This document shows positions 19,061 to 27,274 of a stretch of 64,000 bases of DNA, piece after piece; the stretch's first letter is position 1, and the number at the start of each line of letters is the position of its first letter. The notes under the pieces are model-generated. The model did no database searches. It saw nothing but the letters and a program-made list of their open reading frames with translations, and was not told where the DNA came from. The DNA is from Bacteroidales bacterium (lineage in GTDB: Bacteria > Bacillota > Clostridia > Lachnospirales > Lachnospiraceae), in assembly GCA_023664535.1 (NCBI GenBank), contig JAMPFJ010000006.1, positions 1-64,000 on the forward strand, given 5' to 3'. The translations under genes and the position numbers were made by a program.

Positions 19061-19873
19061 TTATTTATATATTCGAGATGGTTCAACCTGGTTTTTGTAA
19101 AACCATTGGTAATCTATTTCATAGATATCTTTATAGTTTTGTTTGAGAAACGTCCATTGCTTTTCAAAGCGCTTTTTGAGGATTTGTTTAAAAACTCGAT
19201 TTATGAATGCCTCATCATACAGCTGCCTTGTTATTTCAATTAAGTCTTTCTTATTAAAGAAATCAGTACTAATTTTGAAAAATTGATAAAATTCTGTCTT
19301 GCGCAGAATTTGTAACTGTTTGGTTGTCTCTAATTGAGCATTTTTTTGAGCCGCTCGATAAATCTTAAAAATATATCTTCCGGATTTTGTCTGTTTGTAA
19401 GAATACACACCACATGTTTCTGGAATTACAGAAATTATATTATCAATATTCAATTCGGAACATATAATATATACTTCCTCGAATATTTTATTATAATCCT
19501 TAATTTGCTTTTCTAGGCGATTAAAATTGTCTAAATCAGTTTTAATCTCATATGCGACGCTAGTTCCGTTTATCTTGCATAAATCAACCCGGCTCGAACC
19601 TACTGGAAGTTCAAAAATAGTAACATGACTTTTGCCTTTCATAAGAACTTGTTTTATAAAATTGGCTTTGATGCATATTTCGTTAGGATAATATTGTAAA
19701 ATAATATTATTATATATAGCATGTATATTTTGTTCAGCCATAGTTGAAAGGAATGAGCTATCAATAACATTTTTAATGTGGTTGGTAAGAATAGAAATGT
19801 TTTCAAGTGTAGAGTATTGTGTGTATAATTGCTGGGCATCTTTAAAAGAAGGATACAACACGGAACTTGACAT
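19061..19873 (-). CDS. sce7726-like protein with PD-(D/E)XK nuclease-type motif
   Basis: A 270-aa soluble protein. The middle has SSRVDLCKINGTSVAYEIKTDLDNFNRLEKQIKDY followed by EEVYIICS. This is the D-Xn-E-X-K arrangement of the PD-(D/E)XK fold (D about 97, E-I-K about 109-111) with the RL..Q..DY helix typical of sce7726-family proteins. The C-terminal half is helical and Lys-rich (ILKKRFEKQW). The start MSSSVLYPS has AAAGGTGG 9 bases upstream. It converges on the Beta/sce7725-like gene with a 69-bp gap. A DNA- or RNA-cleaving role is inferred from the motif only. Confidence 0.65.
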   Translation of the reverse strand: MSSSVLYPSFKDAQQLYTQYSTLENISILTNHIKNVIDSSFLSTMAEQNIHAIYNNIILQYYPNEICIKANFIKQVLMKGKSHVTIFELPVGSSRVDLCKINGTSVAYEIKTDLDNFNRLEKQIKDYNKIFEEVYIICSELNIDNIISVIPETCGVYSYKQTKSGRYIFKIYRAAQKNAQLETTKQLQILRKTEFYQFFKISTDFFNKKDLIEITRQLYDEAFINRVFKQILKKRFEKQWTFLKQNYKDIYEIDYQWFYKNQVEPSRIYK

Positions 19874-19949
19874 TTACTAGAACCACCTTTCATTTAGAAA
19901 ATATTAATAATTATATCATACAAAAACAATAAATTAAATGCGGAATAAA

Positions 19950-19978
19950 TTGACCTTTTAGGTTAATTATGATATGCT
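19950..19978 (+). promoter_or_regulatory. Promoter of the HigB/HigA-like module with overlapping palindrome
   Basis: TTGACC (19950-19955), 17 bp, TATGCT (19973-19978). ACCT-TTT-AGGT (19953-19963) overlaps the -35, a natural place for an operator bound by the downstream HTH protein (inference). Confidence 0.6.
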
Positions 19979-20002
19979 AAAGTGTAGTTGGGAGGAAAAC
20001 AA

Positions 20003-20317
20003 ATGATAATTAACTACTCATCAAATAAATTGAGAAAAATATTGACAGATTCCCGTCTGATTAAAAAATATTATAGTAATGATTATCAGAAAATTATAAA
20101 TAGATTGTCTGAAATGAAGGCAGCAAACAATTTGTCTGAAATTCCAGAATGTCCGCCGCCAAGAAGACATAAGCTTTCTGGTAATTTAAAAGATTGCTGG
20201 GGAATTGATTATTCAAAAAATGACAGATTTATTCTTAGACCAATAGGAGAGTTTGATATTAATGATTTGTCGTCTATCTGTGAAATTGAAATCATTGATT
20301 TGGAGGATTATCATTGA
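20003..20317 (+). CDS. HigB/RelE-like toxin of a type II toxin-antitoxin module
   Basis: A 104-aa basic protein starting MIINYSSNKLRKILTD. It shows the RelE/HigB layout: an N-terminal helix, then EMKAANNLSEIPECPPPRRHKLSGNLKDCWGIDYSKNDRFILRP, where the H-L-x-G...w.i....r.i..p pattern is typical. HigB-type toxins cleave mRNA at the ribosome. ATG 20003 follows GGGAGG (19990-19995); a TTG upstream lacks a site. The stop overlaps the start of the HTH gene, so the two are translationally coupled in the toxin-first order typical of hig modules. Confidence 0.78.
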   Translation: MIINYSSNKLRKILTDSRLIKKYYSNDYQKIINRLSEMKAANNLSEIPECPPPRRHKLSGNLKDCWGIDYSKNDRFILRPIGEFDINDLSSICEIEIIDLEDYH

Positions 20318-21375
20318 TGAAAGGGTGTGATATGATGCGTGAAAATTTTCTTGTTCCAACAGGAAGTATTATTAAAGAGTATTTGGAAGAGTATGGGATT
20401 ACGCAAAAAGAATTAGCAGCGAGAATCGACAGTAGTGAAAAACATATATCAAATGTGCTGAAAGGCAACAATAGATTAACTGAAGAATTTGCACTTAAAC
20501 TAGAAAAAGTACTTACGGATGTTCCAGCATCCTATTGGCTAAATTATGAGGCAAAATATAGAGAACAATTAGCGAGAGAGGAAGAACTGATAAAAGTAAA
20601 TAATTGGGATTTAAGTGAATTAGCTAAACGATTTAGGTTTAAAGAGGTATTTAAGGGGCTTGATATTTCGTTGGCGGAGCAAGCAATAGAGATGCTGAAA
20701 CTGCTAAAGATTAGTGATTATAGAAATTTTGAAAATGTATATGGAAAAATAGCAGTTGATTTTATGGAAGATGGAGGAGAAAAAGAGGCGATAGCCATAT
20801 GGTTAAATATGTGTGAGGCTGAAGTTGAGATACAAAATGATGAAATAGATAAAGTTGTTTATAAAGAAAGCAATCTTAAGCAAAATCTTGGAAAGTTTAA
20901 ACTGTTAGCATGTAATAACAAGACTGACGCTTCTATTAATAGCTGTAGAAAGCTTTGTAACAAATTAGGAATATATCTGGTGTTTTGTGAACCCATTACA
21001 AATAGCAAGGTAAGAGGGGCATTAACATCATATAAAGGACACCCTGCAATTTATCTGAGTGGGCGTTTTAAATCGCATTCCCATATTTGGTTTGCATTAG
21101 CACATGAAATAGGTCATTTATTATTTCATTATAATAAAACCGATGTCATTGTGTCATATGAAGAAGGGGATGGTAACAAGGAACAGCAGGCGAATCAATT
21201 TGCCAGAGACTTTTTTGTTGATGCTGTACAATATGGTGAATTCAGTAAAAAGACAAAATATACAGCAGACGAAATCAGAAAGTTTGCCAAGGCACAAAAT
21301 ACTCTACCGGAATTTGTTGTAGCAATGCTTAAGCATGATAAAAAAATAGAATATAATCAGTTTAATCATGTATAG
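20317..21375 (+). CDS. HigA-like XRE regulator fused to an ImmA/IrrE metallopeptidase domain
   Basis: About 352 aa. The N-terminus (PTGSIIKEYLEEYGITQKELAARIDSSEKHISNVLKGNNRLTEEFALKLEKVL, about 10-68) is a HigA-type helix-turn-helix. The C-terminal third has the zinc-peptidase motif ALAHEIGHLLFHY and the distal EQQANQFARDFF helix of ImmA/IrrE proteins. It is probably the antitoxin and autorepressor, with a peptidase domain that may degrade itself or a partner repressor on a signal. The start is ATG 20317, overlapping the toxin stop (TGATGA), with GGAGG 10 bases upstream; ATG 20332 is an alternative. Confidence 0.82.
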   Translation: MKGCDMMRENFLVPTGSIIKEYLEEYGITQKELAARIDSSEKHISNVLKGNNRLTEEFALKLEKVLTDVPASYWLNYEAKYREQLAREEELIKVNNWDLSELAKRFRFKEVFKGLDISLAEQAIEMLKLLKISDYRNFENVYGKIAVDFMEDGGEKEAIAIWLNMCEAEVEIQNDEIDKVVYKESNLKQNLGKFKLLACNNKTDASINSCRKLCNKLGIYLVFCEPITNSKVRGALTSYKGHPAIYLSGRFKSHSHIWFALAHEIGHLLFHYNKTDVIVSYEEGDGNKEQQANQFARDFFVDAVQYGEFSKKTKYTADEIRKFAKAQNTLPEFVVAMLKHDKKIEYNQFNHV

Positions 21376-21480
21376 CCATTGAAAAACTGTGTAAAGCGGC
21401 AATGGGAAAGACACCTAATCCTTTAACAAATGAAAAAACCTTTCCAATCCCCGACCGTAAAATGACTAACATACATTTAC

Positions 21481-21509
21481 TTGCTATCTGCATATAATGA
21501 GATTATAAT
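21481..21509 (+). promoter_or_regulatory. Promoter of the flavin reductase-like gene
   Basis: TTGCTA (21481-21486), 17 bp, TATAAT (21504-21509). An inverted repeat ATACCG-AAAA-CGGTAT (21523-21538) just after the predicted start could be an operator. Confidence 0.6.
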
Positions 21510-21575
21510 AACAATCATGAGAATACCGAAAACGGTATGGAATTTTGGTAAAAGAGGTTACAAAGGGAGGCAGAT

Positions 21576-22160
21576 ATGGGAAAACAGTCATGGAAACCGG
21601 GCAATATGCTCTATCCGGTGCCGGCAGTACTGGTGAGCTGCCGGGATAAAGCGGGAAAGGATAATGTGCTTACCGTGGCATGGGCGGGGACAATCTGTTC
21701 CGAGCCGGCAATGCTGTCCATTTCCGTCCGGAAAGAAAGATATTCCCATCGGATAATTAAGGAGAGCGGGGAATTTGTGGTAAATCTGACCACGGGCGCA
21801 CTGGCATATGCTACGGACTATTGCGGAGTGAAAAGCGGCAGGGATGAGGATAAATTTGCGGCGGCAAAGCTGACCAGGGGGGAAGCGGAAAAGGTAAATG
21901 CCCCGATTATCATGGAAAGCCCGGTAAATATTGAATGCAGGGTAAAACAGGTGCTTGAGCTGGGCAGCCACGATTTGTTTCTGGCGGAGGTAGTCAATGT
22001 TCAGATTTCCGATGAGTATATGGATGAAAAGGGGGCTTTTCATCTGAACGATGCGGATTTGCTGGCATATTCCCACGGACAGTATTATGAATTGGGAAAG
22101 AAATTAGGGACATTCGGCTATTCCGTGCGGAAAAAAACGGACACAAAGAAAAGAGGATAA
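21576..22160 (+). CDS. Flavin reductase-like FMN-binding split-barrel protein
   Basis: A 194-aa protein of the flavin reductase/flavoredoxin type: LYPVPAVLVSCRDKAGKDNVLTVAWAGTICSEPAMLSISVRKERYSH, then FVVNLTTGALAYATDYCGVKSGRDEDKF. The conserved pattern is N/A-x-hT.a...t....P....hsh+..r.s...i. Such proteins bind FMN and pass electrons or act as flavin reductases. ATG 21576 follows GGGAGG. It lies 2 bp upstream of the LysM/M23 gene and so is probably co-transcribed, though no functional link is obvious. Confidence 0.88.
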   Translation: MGKQSWKPGNMLYPVPAVLVSCRDKAGKDNVLTVAWAGTICSEPAMLSISVRKERYSHRIIKESGEFVVNLTTGALAYATDYCGVKSGRDEDKFAAAKLTRGEAEKVNAPIIMESPVNIECRVKQVLELGSHDLFLAEVVNVQISDEYMDEKGAFHLNDADLLAYSHGQYYELGKKLGTFGYSVRKKTDTKKRG

Positions 22161-22162
22161 AG

Positions 22163-23974
22163 GTGAAGAAGTTAAAATTGAGAACCCGGCTGCAGTGGGG
22201 TTGGTTTAAAGCGGCATTATTTGGTACAGCCTTAGCGGTTTTACTTGTACCAGCCGCCGGAAATGAACCTGGCGCAGATATCGGAAACCAAAGGGAAAAC
22301 CCGGTTATTTCCATGCTTGGCAGTATATCCTTTGGCGCAAAGGTAAAGGTAATCATCAACGGTGACGTGGTGGCGCTGGCAAATAGTGAAGAGGCGGGGA
22401 AGGAAGCGTTTAAAGCGGCGAGGCTGGCTTACAATGCAAAGGGCGTCCGCATTTTAAATCTTGATGTCCGCTATGAAGAGGTGGATAAGGAAAAGGACAA
22501 AGAGACGATAGAGGGAATGCATGTGCTTCGGGGAGCGAAGCTGGCGGATGCGGTTTTGGACAGTATGGATTCTTATCAGGATGAGGATAAATCGCTGGCA
22601 TATACCATGCGCATTGATGATTATACGGTTACGGCAGTACATATGGAGGATTTGATTTCCATTCTGGAGCAGGCGCAGGGCTCCTATGATGAGGAGGACG
22701 CATTCCAGGTGGGGCTGGCGCCTCCCTCCAGCCGGAATGCTGCAATGTATGAGGTGAAGGTGACAAAGAAGAGCGATATTCCGGAAGCAGGGGATTCTCC
22801 GGCAAAAAAGGATGAGCAAACGGAAGCAGGCAGGATTCTTCCCGTTACAGAGGGTCGGGAGCTTTTACTGACCGGAGGAGAGGCAGAGAGCAGCGGAAAC
22901 AGTACGCAGGCGGAAAGCGGCGAAGAAAGCATGGGCGATGAAGAAGCGCCGGAGAGCAGCGAAGAAGGCGCAGGAAATGAGGAAGCGCCGGAGAGCAGCG
23001 AAGAAAATGCAGGAAATGAGGCAGCGCCGGAAAACGGTGATAATCCGGAGCTGCTTGCACAGGCGGCAAATGACGGAGTGAAATTTGTTGGCTTCTCCGA
23101 AAAAATACAGGTGATGGGGACCTATGTAAATAAAAACCAGATTAAGGACAGGGATACGGTATATCAGGAGCTGACGGCAAAAAATGAAGAGGCAGACATT
23201 TATGTGGTGGAGCCGGGAGACTGCCTGTCTGTTATTGCGGAAAAAAATGAAATGTCGGTGGACGAGATTAAGGCACTGAATCCGGAGATTGAGTCGGATG
23301 ATGACATTTATTACGACGACCGGTTAACCATTACCGTACCGAAAGCGGCAGTACAGATATTGGTGGAACGGCAGGAAACCTATCAGGAGAATTATAACGA
23401 GGATATTGTTTATCAGGATGATGACAGCATGTACATCGGGGAGACGGAGGTAGTACAGGAAGGGACGCCGGGATATCACACCGTAACCGACCTTGTCACC
23501 TATAAAGACGATATGGAATGCGATAGGGAACAACTGGAAGAAACCGTAGAAGTGGCGGCGGTGGCACAGATTGTTAGACGGGGAACGAAATCAAAGCCGA
23601 CGTATATGTACCCGTTGACGATTTGGAATATCACCTCGGAATTTGGATACCGCTGGGGACGGCTGCATGCCGGGACGGATGTAGGTGTGCCGATAGGGAC
23701 GACGGTAAGGGCTTCCAGAGGCGGACAGGTAATTACTGCCGGCTGGGTCGGCGGCTACGGAAACTGCGTTATCATTGACCATGGAGACGGCGTTTCTACC
23801 AGATACGGGCATCTCAGCGAAATTACGGTATCGGTAGGACAGTATGTGGACCAGGGAGAGCAGGTGGCTTTATCGGGGAATACGGGACGAAGCACCGGAC
23901 CGCACCTGCATTTTGAAATTCGCATTAATGGGGAGGCGGTGGACCCGATGCCGTATCTCTACCAGACACAGTAA
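22163..23974 (+). CDS. Secreted LysM-G5-M23 peptidoglycan endopeptidase
   Basis: A 603-aa envelope protein starting at GTG 22163. The order is an N-terminal signal/anchor helix (about 15-33), an unassigned region (about 50-195), a disordered acidic linker with the near-repeat EEAPESSEEGAGN (about 215-290), and a LysM domain (YVVEPGDCLSVIAEKNEMSVDEIKALNPEI, about 350-395). A G5-like segment follows (about 400-470), then the M23 zinc peptidase (about 480-600) with HAGTDVG, YGNCVIIDHGDG and HLHFEI. It should bind glycan and cut peptide cross-links in wall growth or spore development. The domain order resembles the MepM/NlpD-like enzymes common in Clostridia. Confidence 0.92.
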   Translation: MKKLKLRTRLQWGWFKAALFGTALAVLLVPAAGNEPGADIGNQRENPVISMLGSISFGAKVKVIINGDVVALANSEEAGKEAFKAARLAYNAKGVRILNLDVRYEEVDKEKDKETIEGMHVLRGAKLADAVLDSMDSYQDEDKSLAYTMRIDDYTVTAVHMEDLISILEQAQGSYDEEDAFQVGLAPPSSRNAAMYEVKVTKKSDIPEAGDSPAKKDEQTEAGRILPVTEGRELLLTGGEAESSGNSTQAESGEESMGDEEAPESSEEGAGNEEAPESSEENAGNEAAPENGDNPELLAQAANDGVKFVGFSEKIQVMGTYVNKNQIKDRDTVYQELTAKNEEADIYVVEPGDCLSVIAEKNEMSVDEIKALNPEIESDDDIYYDDRLTITVPKAAVQILVERQETYQENYNEDIVYQDDDSMYIGETEVVQEGTPGYHTVTDLVTYKDDMECDREQLEETVEVAAVAQIVRRGTKSKPTYMYPLTIWNITSEFGYRWGRLHAGTDVGVPIGTTVRASRGGQVITAGWVGGYGNCVIIDHGDGVSTRYGHLSEITVSVGQYVDQGEQVALSGNTGRSTGPHLHFEIRINGEAVDPMPYLYQTQ

Positions 23975-23986
23975 GGCGGGTGTGTT

Positions 23987-24199
23987 ATGCAGATATTGGG
24001 AATTATCATGATTATTGTCGGGGCGGCTTTAATGATTATCGGTAAAAATGTGGTGCGGAGCATGCCGCCCGGTGCGGAGCAGGATGAGGATGACGGATTC
24101 TTACAGCTGCTGCAGGGGATGAGCAGAGTACTTTTTACCGGCGGACTGTTTTTTTGCGGGGCAGGCGTAATATGTGTGTTAATCGGGGTGCTGGGATAA
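23987..24199 (+). CDS. Small two-helix membrane protein (70 aa)
   Basis: ATG 23987 follows an AAGGCGGGTG site 12 bp after the M23 gene. Two hydrophobic helices (about residues 2-22 and 48-68) flank an acidic loop (EQDEDDGF). I do not recognise the family; the proximity suggests expression with the upstream endopeptidase. Confidence 0.6.
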   Translation: MQILGIIMIIVGAALMIIGKNVVRSMPPGAEQDEDDGFLQLLQGMSRVLFTGGLFFCGAGVICVLIGVLG

Positions 24200-24250
24200 T
24201 GGAGAATATGGCTTGCGGCATTTACAGTATGATGACAGGACAGGTGGAGA

Positions 24251-24994
24251 ATGAAGTATACAGATTTTAATAAGAAAACACATGGCTTTGCGGGACATAT
24301 GGCAGAACCGGCGGATAAGACGGACAAGGCCGTTATTGTGATTATGGGTGGAGAGAAAAGCATTTTGCCTGGAATAAAAATTGCGCAGAGGTTTGCGGCG
24401 CTTATTGCAGAGTATATCGGAGGGATTGAGAATGTGGTCATGGTTTCCCCGTCTCATGTGCCTTTTGAGGGAACGCCGGACAAAAAGCAGATGACCGGAC
24501 ATTCCGTGGTAACCTGGCATGGAAAGGAGCTGTCTTTTGTAAATGCGGATTTTACGAAATACAGGGCGATGAAATATTATCATGACAGCCGCACGGAGTA
24601 CAGGGTTACGGGGATGTGGAAATCTTACCAGGATGCCTATGCGGATAAAAAGGCAGAATCCGAAGCGGATATCCATATTGAAAAGCTGAATGCCCGGATT
24701 CTGCTTCTGGCAGGGACGGGGGATGAGATGTGGCCGTCAGACTATTCGGTAAAATATCTTGAAAAGTCCCTGCGTGAGAATCATTACGGCAGGGAGTATA
24801 AAGCAGTGCTGTATGAAGGGGCGAGCCATCTGCTTGGCATAATGCCAAACCGAAAACGCAATCCCATGCTGTATAAAATGATTCCGCTGATTGGGATTTT
24901 TTACCGACGGTTCCGGGAAAACCGCAGCGCCTGTATGGATGCGCTGGAAAAGTCTGAAAGGGAGATTGTAGAATGGATAGGGGAAAGCAGATAA
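24251..24994 (+). CDS. Alpha/beta hydrolase, BAAT-C-like, with nucleophile segment missing
   Basis: This 247-aa protein resembles acyl-CoA thioester hydrolase/BAAT C-terminal domains: KAVIVIMGGEKSILPGIKIAQRFAA at the N-terminus, IENVVMVSPSHVPFEG in the middle, and ILLLAGTGDEMWPSDYS with a late GASHLLG, which give the acid and His regions. The G-x-S-x-G nucleophile elbow, expected between the first two blocks, is absent: AQRFA runs directly into ALIAEYIGGIENV. A segment carrying the elbow appears to have been lost in frame, so the protein is probably catalytically dead or reassigned. The size of the loss (perhaps 60 residues) is an estimate from memory of family length. Confidence 0.65.
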   Translation: MKYTDFNKKTHGFAGHMAEPADKTDKAVIVIMGGEKSILPGIKIAQRFAALIAEYIGGIENVVMVSPSHVPFEGTPDKKQMTGHSVVTWHGKELSFVNADFTKYRAMKYYHDSRTEYRVTGMWKSYQDAYADKKAESEADIHIEKLNARILLLAGTGDEMWPSDYSVKYLEKSLRENHYGREYKAVLYEGASHLLGIMPNRKRNPMLYKMIPLIGIFYRRFRENRSACMDALEKSEREIVEWIGESR

Positions 24995-25024
24995 AAGCTG
25001 TCTGATTTGTTCATGGTTAAATGA

Positions 25025-25582
25025 TTAAAAAATACCCAGACCGTCAAGCAGGATTTTGACTCCGATAAGAATAAGAATGATTCCTCCGCAAAGCTCTGCT
25101 TTCGACTGATATTTTGTACCGAAAAGACTTCCGATTTTTACTCCCACAGCGGAGAGGGTAAAGGTGGTCACCCCGATAAAGGAGACTGCCGGAATGATAG
25201 CAACCTGTAAAAAGGCAAAGGTAACGCCGACGGCAAGGGCGTCGATGCTGGTGGCAACCGCCAGAAGAAACATGGATTTCACGGACATGGAGGAATCCGG
25301 ACATTCTCCGGTTTCAAGAGATTCTTTTATCATGTTTCCGCCAATGAGCGCAAGCAAAATAAAAGCAATCCAATGGGCATAGGCGGTAATCATATCGGTA
25401 AAAAAGCTGCCTAAAAAATAGCCGATTAACGGCATTAGCGCCTGAAATCCGCCAAACCATAATCCGGCAATACACATGTGTTTTGGGGTGATTTTTCCAA
25501 GGGACAGCCCTTTACAGATTGATACGGCAAAAGCGTCCATGGAAAGCCCCACGGCAAGAATAAAAAGTTCAATAATACTCAT
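25025..25582 (-). CDS. mntP: Manganese efflux pump MntP
   Basis: A 185-aa six-helix membrane protein made of two repeated halves. [29 protein letters not shown] in half one matches [21 protein letters not shown] in half two, each with the conserved Asp of MntP ([14 protein letters not shown]). It exports Mn2+. The ATG follows AAGGAGAG. The 5' leader carries a probable Mn2+-sensing riboswitch with a terminator, so expression is expected to rise with manganese. Confidence 0.95.
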   Translation of the reverse strand: MSIIELFILAVGLSMDAFAVSICKGLSLGKITPKHMCIAGLWFGGFQALMPLIGYFLGSFFTDMITAYAHWIAFILLALIGGNMIKESLETGECPDSSMSVKSMFLLAVATSIDALAVGVTFAFLQVAIIPAVSFIGVTTFTLSAVGVKIGSLFGTKYQSKAELCGGIILILIGVKILLDGLGIF

Positions 25583-25636
25583 ATGATTTTTCTCTCCTTG
25601 TGTTCTTTATAAATTATTTGTCCTGGAAGTCATGGT

Positions 25637-25866
25637 AAAAAAAGAACCCAAAGACAGCAAAAAAGCTGTCCCTGAGTCTCATCATTCGCACGGATATGCT
25701 GTAACCATGAATTTTGGCTGCCGTGGCTGCCGGACAAATCCTGTCCGGTGAAAGTTATACCGGGTGTTTATTTACAGCTTCCGGGCTGCAAAAAACACCA
25801 TTATGTCGATAAAACTATACATTTCCGGAGATATCCGAAAATGTATCGATTACTCCCTCTTGACAA
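25637..25866 (-). promoter_or_regulatory. Probable yybP-ykoY (Mn2+) riboswitch with terminator, mntP leader
   Basis: On the minus strand the transcript starts near 25867, soon shows GGGAGTA (complement of about 25851-25857), and ends the aptamer with TGAGACTC (complement of about 25674-25681), the pair of motifs typical of yybP-ykoY aptamers. The 3' motif is also the first arm of a 13-bp hairpin (25646-25677, closing loop TTTTTT) followed by a T-run (complement of 25637-25643), i.e. an intrinsic terminator competing with the aptamer. The position before mntP fits. I have not folded the aptamer fully. Confidence 0.7.
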
Positions 25867-25873
25867 TGATAAA

Positions 25874-25901
25874 ATTATAGCATACATAGCCGGTTTGTCA
25901 A
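25874..25901 (-). promoter_or_regulatory. Promoter of the mntP leader
   Basis: Read on the minus strand: TTGACA (complement of 25896-25901), 16 bp, TATAAT (complement of 25874-25879), both perfect consensus. Confidence 0.85.
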
Positions 25902-25955
25902 GCTTTGCATTGAGAGATTGGGTAGGTACGCCGAAGCGGGGGAAAGGGAAACGGA

Positions 25956-27029
25956 TTAAAGATAGCCGCAGCTCTCCCGTTCAATCAGCCGGCAGGGGAG
26001 TTCAATGCGGACATATTCCTCATGGCATTTTTTCCGGCGGTCCAGAAGAAGGATTAGCGCAAGATGGCTCATTTCCCGTTTGGGAATCTCGATGGTGGTA
26101 AGCATTGGCGAGGTTTTTCCCGAAGCGTCGATATTATCAATAGAAATAACCGAGGGGAGATATCCCCTTTTTTTATTGCGCTTTAATGCCTGCAAGACGC
26201 CAAGGGCGGTGCTGTCATTGGCACAGAAAATAGCGGTAGGCCATTCCCTCTTGCGGATAATGGAAAGCATGGTCTGATAACCCTCCTCCTGCGTCTGGTT
26301 GGTGGGATAGACGTTGGTATGGTTAAGGGGAAGCTTGTGGTTTAACAATGTCTGGTAATATCCGATGTAGCGAGCCTCGTAGGTACAATCGCCGATATAG
26401 GCAATATTTTTGTGCCCGAGGGAAATCAGATATTCCACTGCCTTTTCCGCAGCGGTAGTGCCGTTACAGACCACCTCGTCATATTCGTAATCCGTCGGGT
26501 TCCGGTCGATTCCGGCAATGCAGGAATAGCGTTTCCGGAGTATGGGTATGATATTGGAAGGGCATTTTCCCAGAACAATCAGCCCGGTGTTTTCCTTTCG
26601 GGGAATAAACATGGAGGAGCCGTTTTTTGCCGGAGCCTGTGTCTGAGGGTGGAAAGGCACGTTTTCCGTCTCTTTGGACTGACTGCCCAGACTCAGGATA
26701 TCTACGGAGTGGAGGATGTCTCCGAGCGTGCATCCCGCCTGAAGAAGCTCTTCCTTAAGATAGTTAAACACCTCAAGAAAGAAAACATCTTTATCCAGAG
26801 AATCAAAACGAGTCAGAAAAATATCCACGGTAAAGGGTTTGGCCTGCGGCTGGGCGCCAAGCCGTAAATTGCGTGCCGCCGTATTGGGGACATAGTTAAG
26901 CTCTGCGGCGGCCGCCCATATTTTTTCCGATAAACCGTTCTCGTTACAGCGGTGCTCCGGATGGTTAAGTACCCGGGATACCGTGGCAACGGAGGTACCG
27001 GATAATGCGGCAATCTCTTTTAACGACAT
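25956..27029 (-). CDS. LacI-family transcriptional regulator
   Basis: A 357-aa repressor with an N-terminal helix-turn-helix (LKEIAALSGTSVATVSRVLNHPEH), a hinge helix region (YVPNTAARNLRLG) and a periplasmic-binding-like effector domain (NIAYIGDCTYEARYIGYYQTL, TAIFCANDSTALGVLQAL, PSVISIDNIDAS). The length is slightly above average because of an insert of about 25 residues around SKETENVPFHPQTQAPAK. Two identical operator-like sites lie between it and the divergent transporter operon, so it probably regulates itself and may control that operon. LacI-type effectors are usually sugars, which does not match the SsuA-like binding protein next door. Confidence 0.92.
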   Translation of the reverse strand: MSLKEIAALSGTSVATVSRVLNHPEHRCNENGLSEKIWAAAAELNYVPNTAARNLRLGAQPQAKPFTVDIFLTRFDSLDKDVFFLEVFNYLKEELLQAGCTLGDILHSVDILSLGSQSKETENVPFHPQTQAPAKNGSSMFIPRKENTGLIVLGKCPSNIIPILRKRYSCIAGIDRNPTDYEYDEVVCNGTTAAEKAVEYLISLGHKNIAYIGDCTYEARYIGYYQTLLNHKLPLNHTNVYPTNQTQEEGYQTMLSIIRKREWPTAIFCANDSTALGVLQALKRNKKRGYLPSVISIDNIDASGKTSPMLTTIEIPKREMSHLALILLLDRRKKCHEEYVRIELPCRLIERESCGYL

Positions 27030-27051
27030 GGGTATTCCTCCTGTAAAATAT

Positions 27052-27066
27052 TGAAAACGTTTGCAA
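27052..27066. promoter_or_regulatory. Operator / cre-like site 1
   Basis: TGAAAACGTTTGCAA, a near-palindrome centred on AAACGTTT, just upstream of the LacI-family gene. It fits a LacI-type operator and is close to a CcpA cre box. Confidence 0.7.
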
Positions 27067-27139
27067 GTTAGAATGGCGGTTTTGTGTAAAAATATTCACT
27101 GACATAAAAAATATACCATAAATAAAGGATATTTTCAAG

Positions 27140-27154
27140 TGAAAACGTTTGCAA
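27140..27154. promoter_or_regulatory. Operator / cre-like site 2
   Basis: An identical 15-bp copy of site 1 in the same orientation, 88 bp away and closer to the transporter operon. Paired identical sites suggest looping or dual control. Confidence 0.7.
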
Positions 27155-27274
27155 AAGAAAAGGTTCTAACCGAAAAGAAAAGGGTGTAAATTAGGGTTAA
27201 CAAAATAAAAAGAGGAAAGGAACGCAGGCAGATGCGAAAAACAGGATGTCTGTCTGGAAAAAGGAATGGAAATC

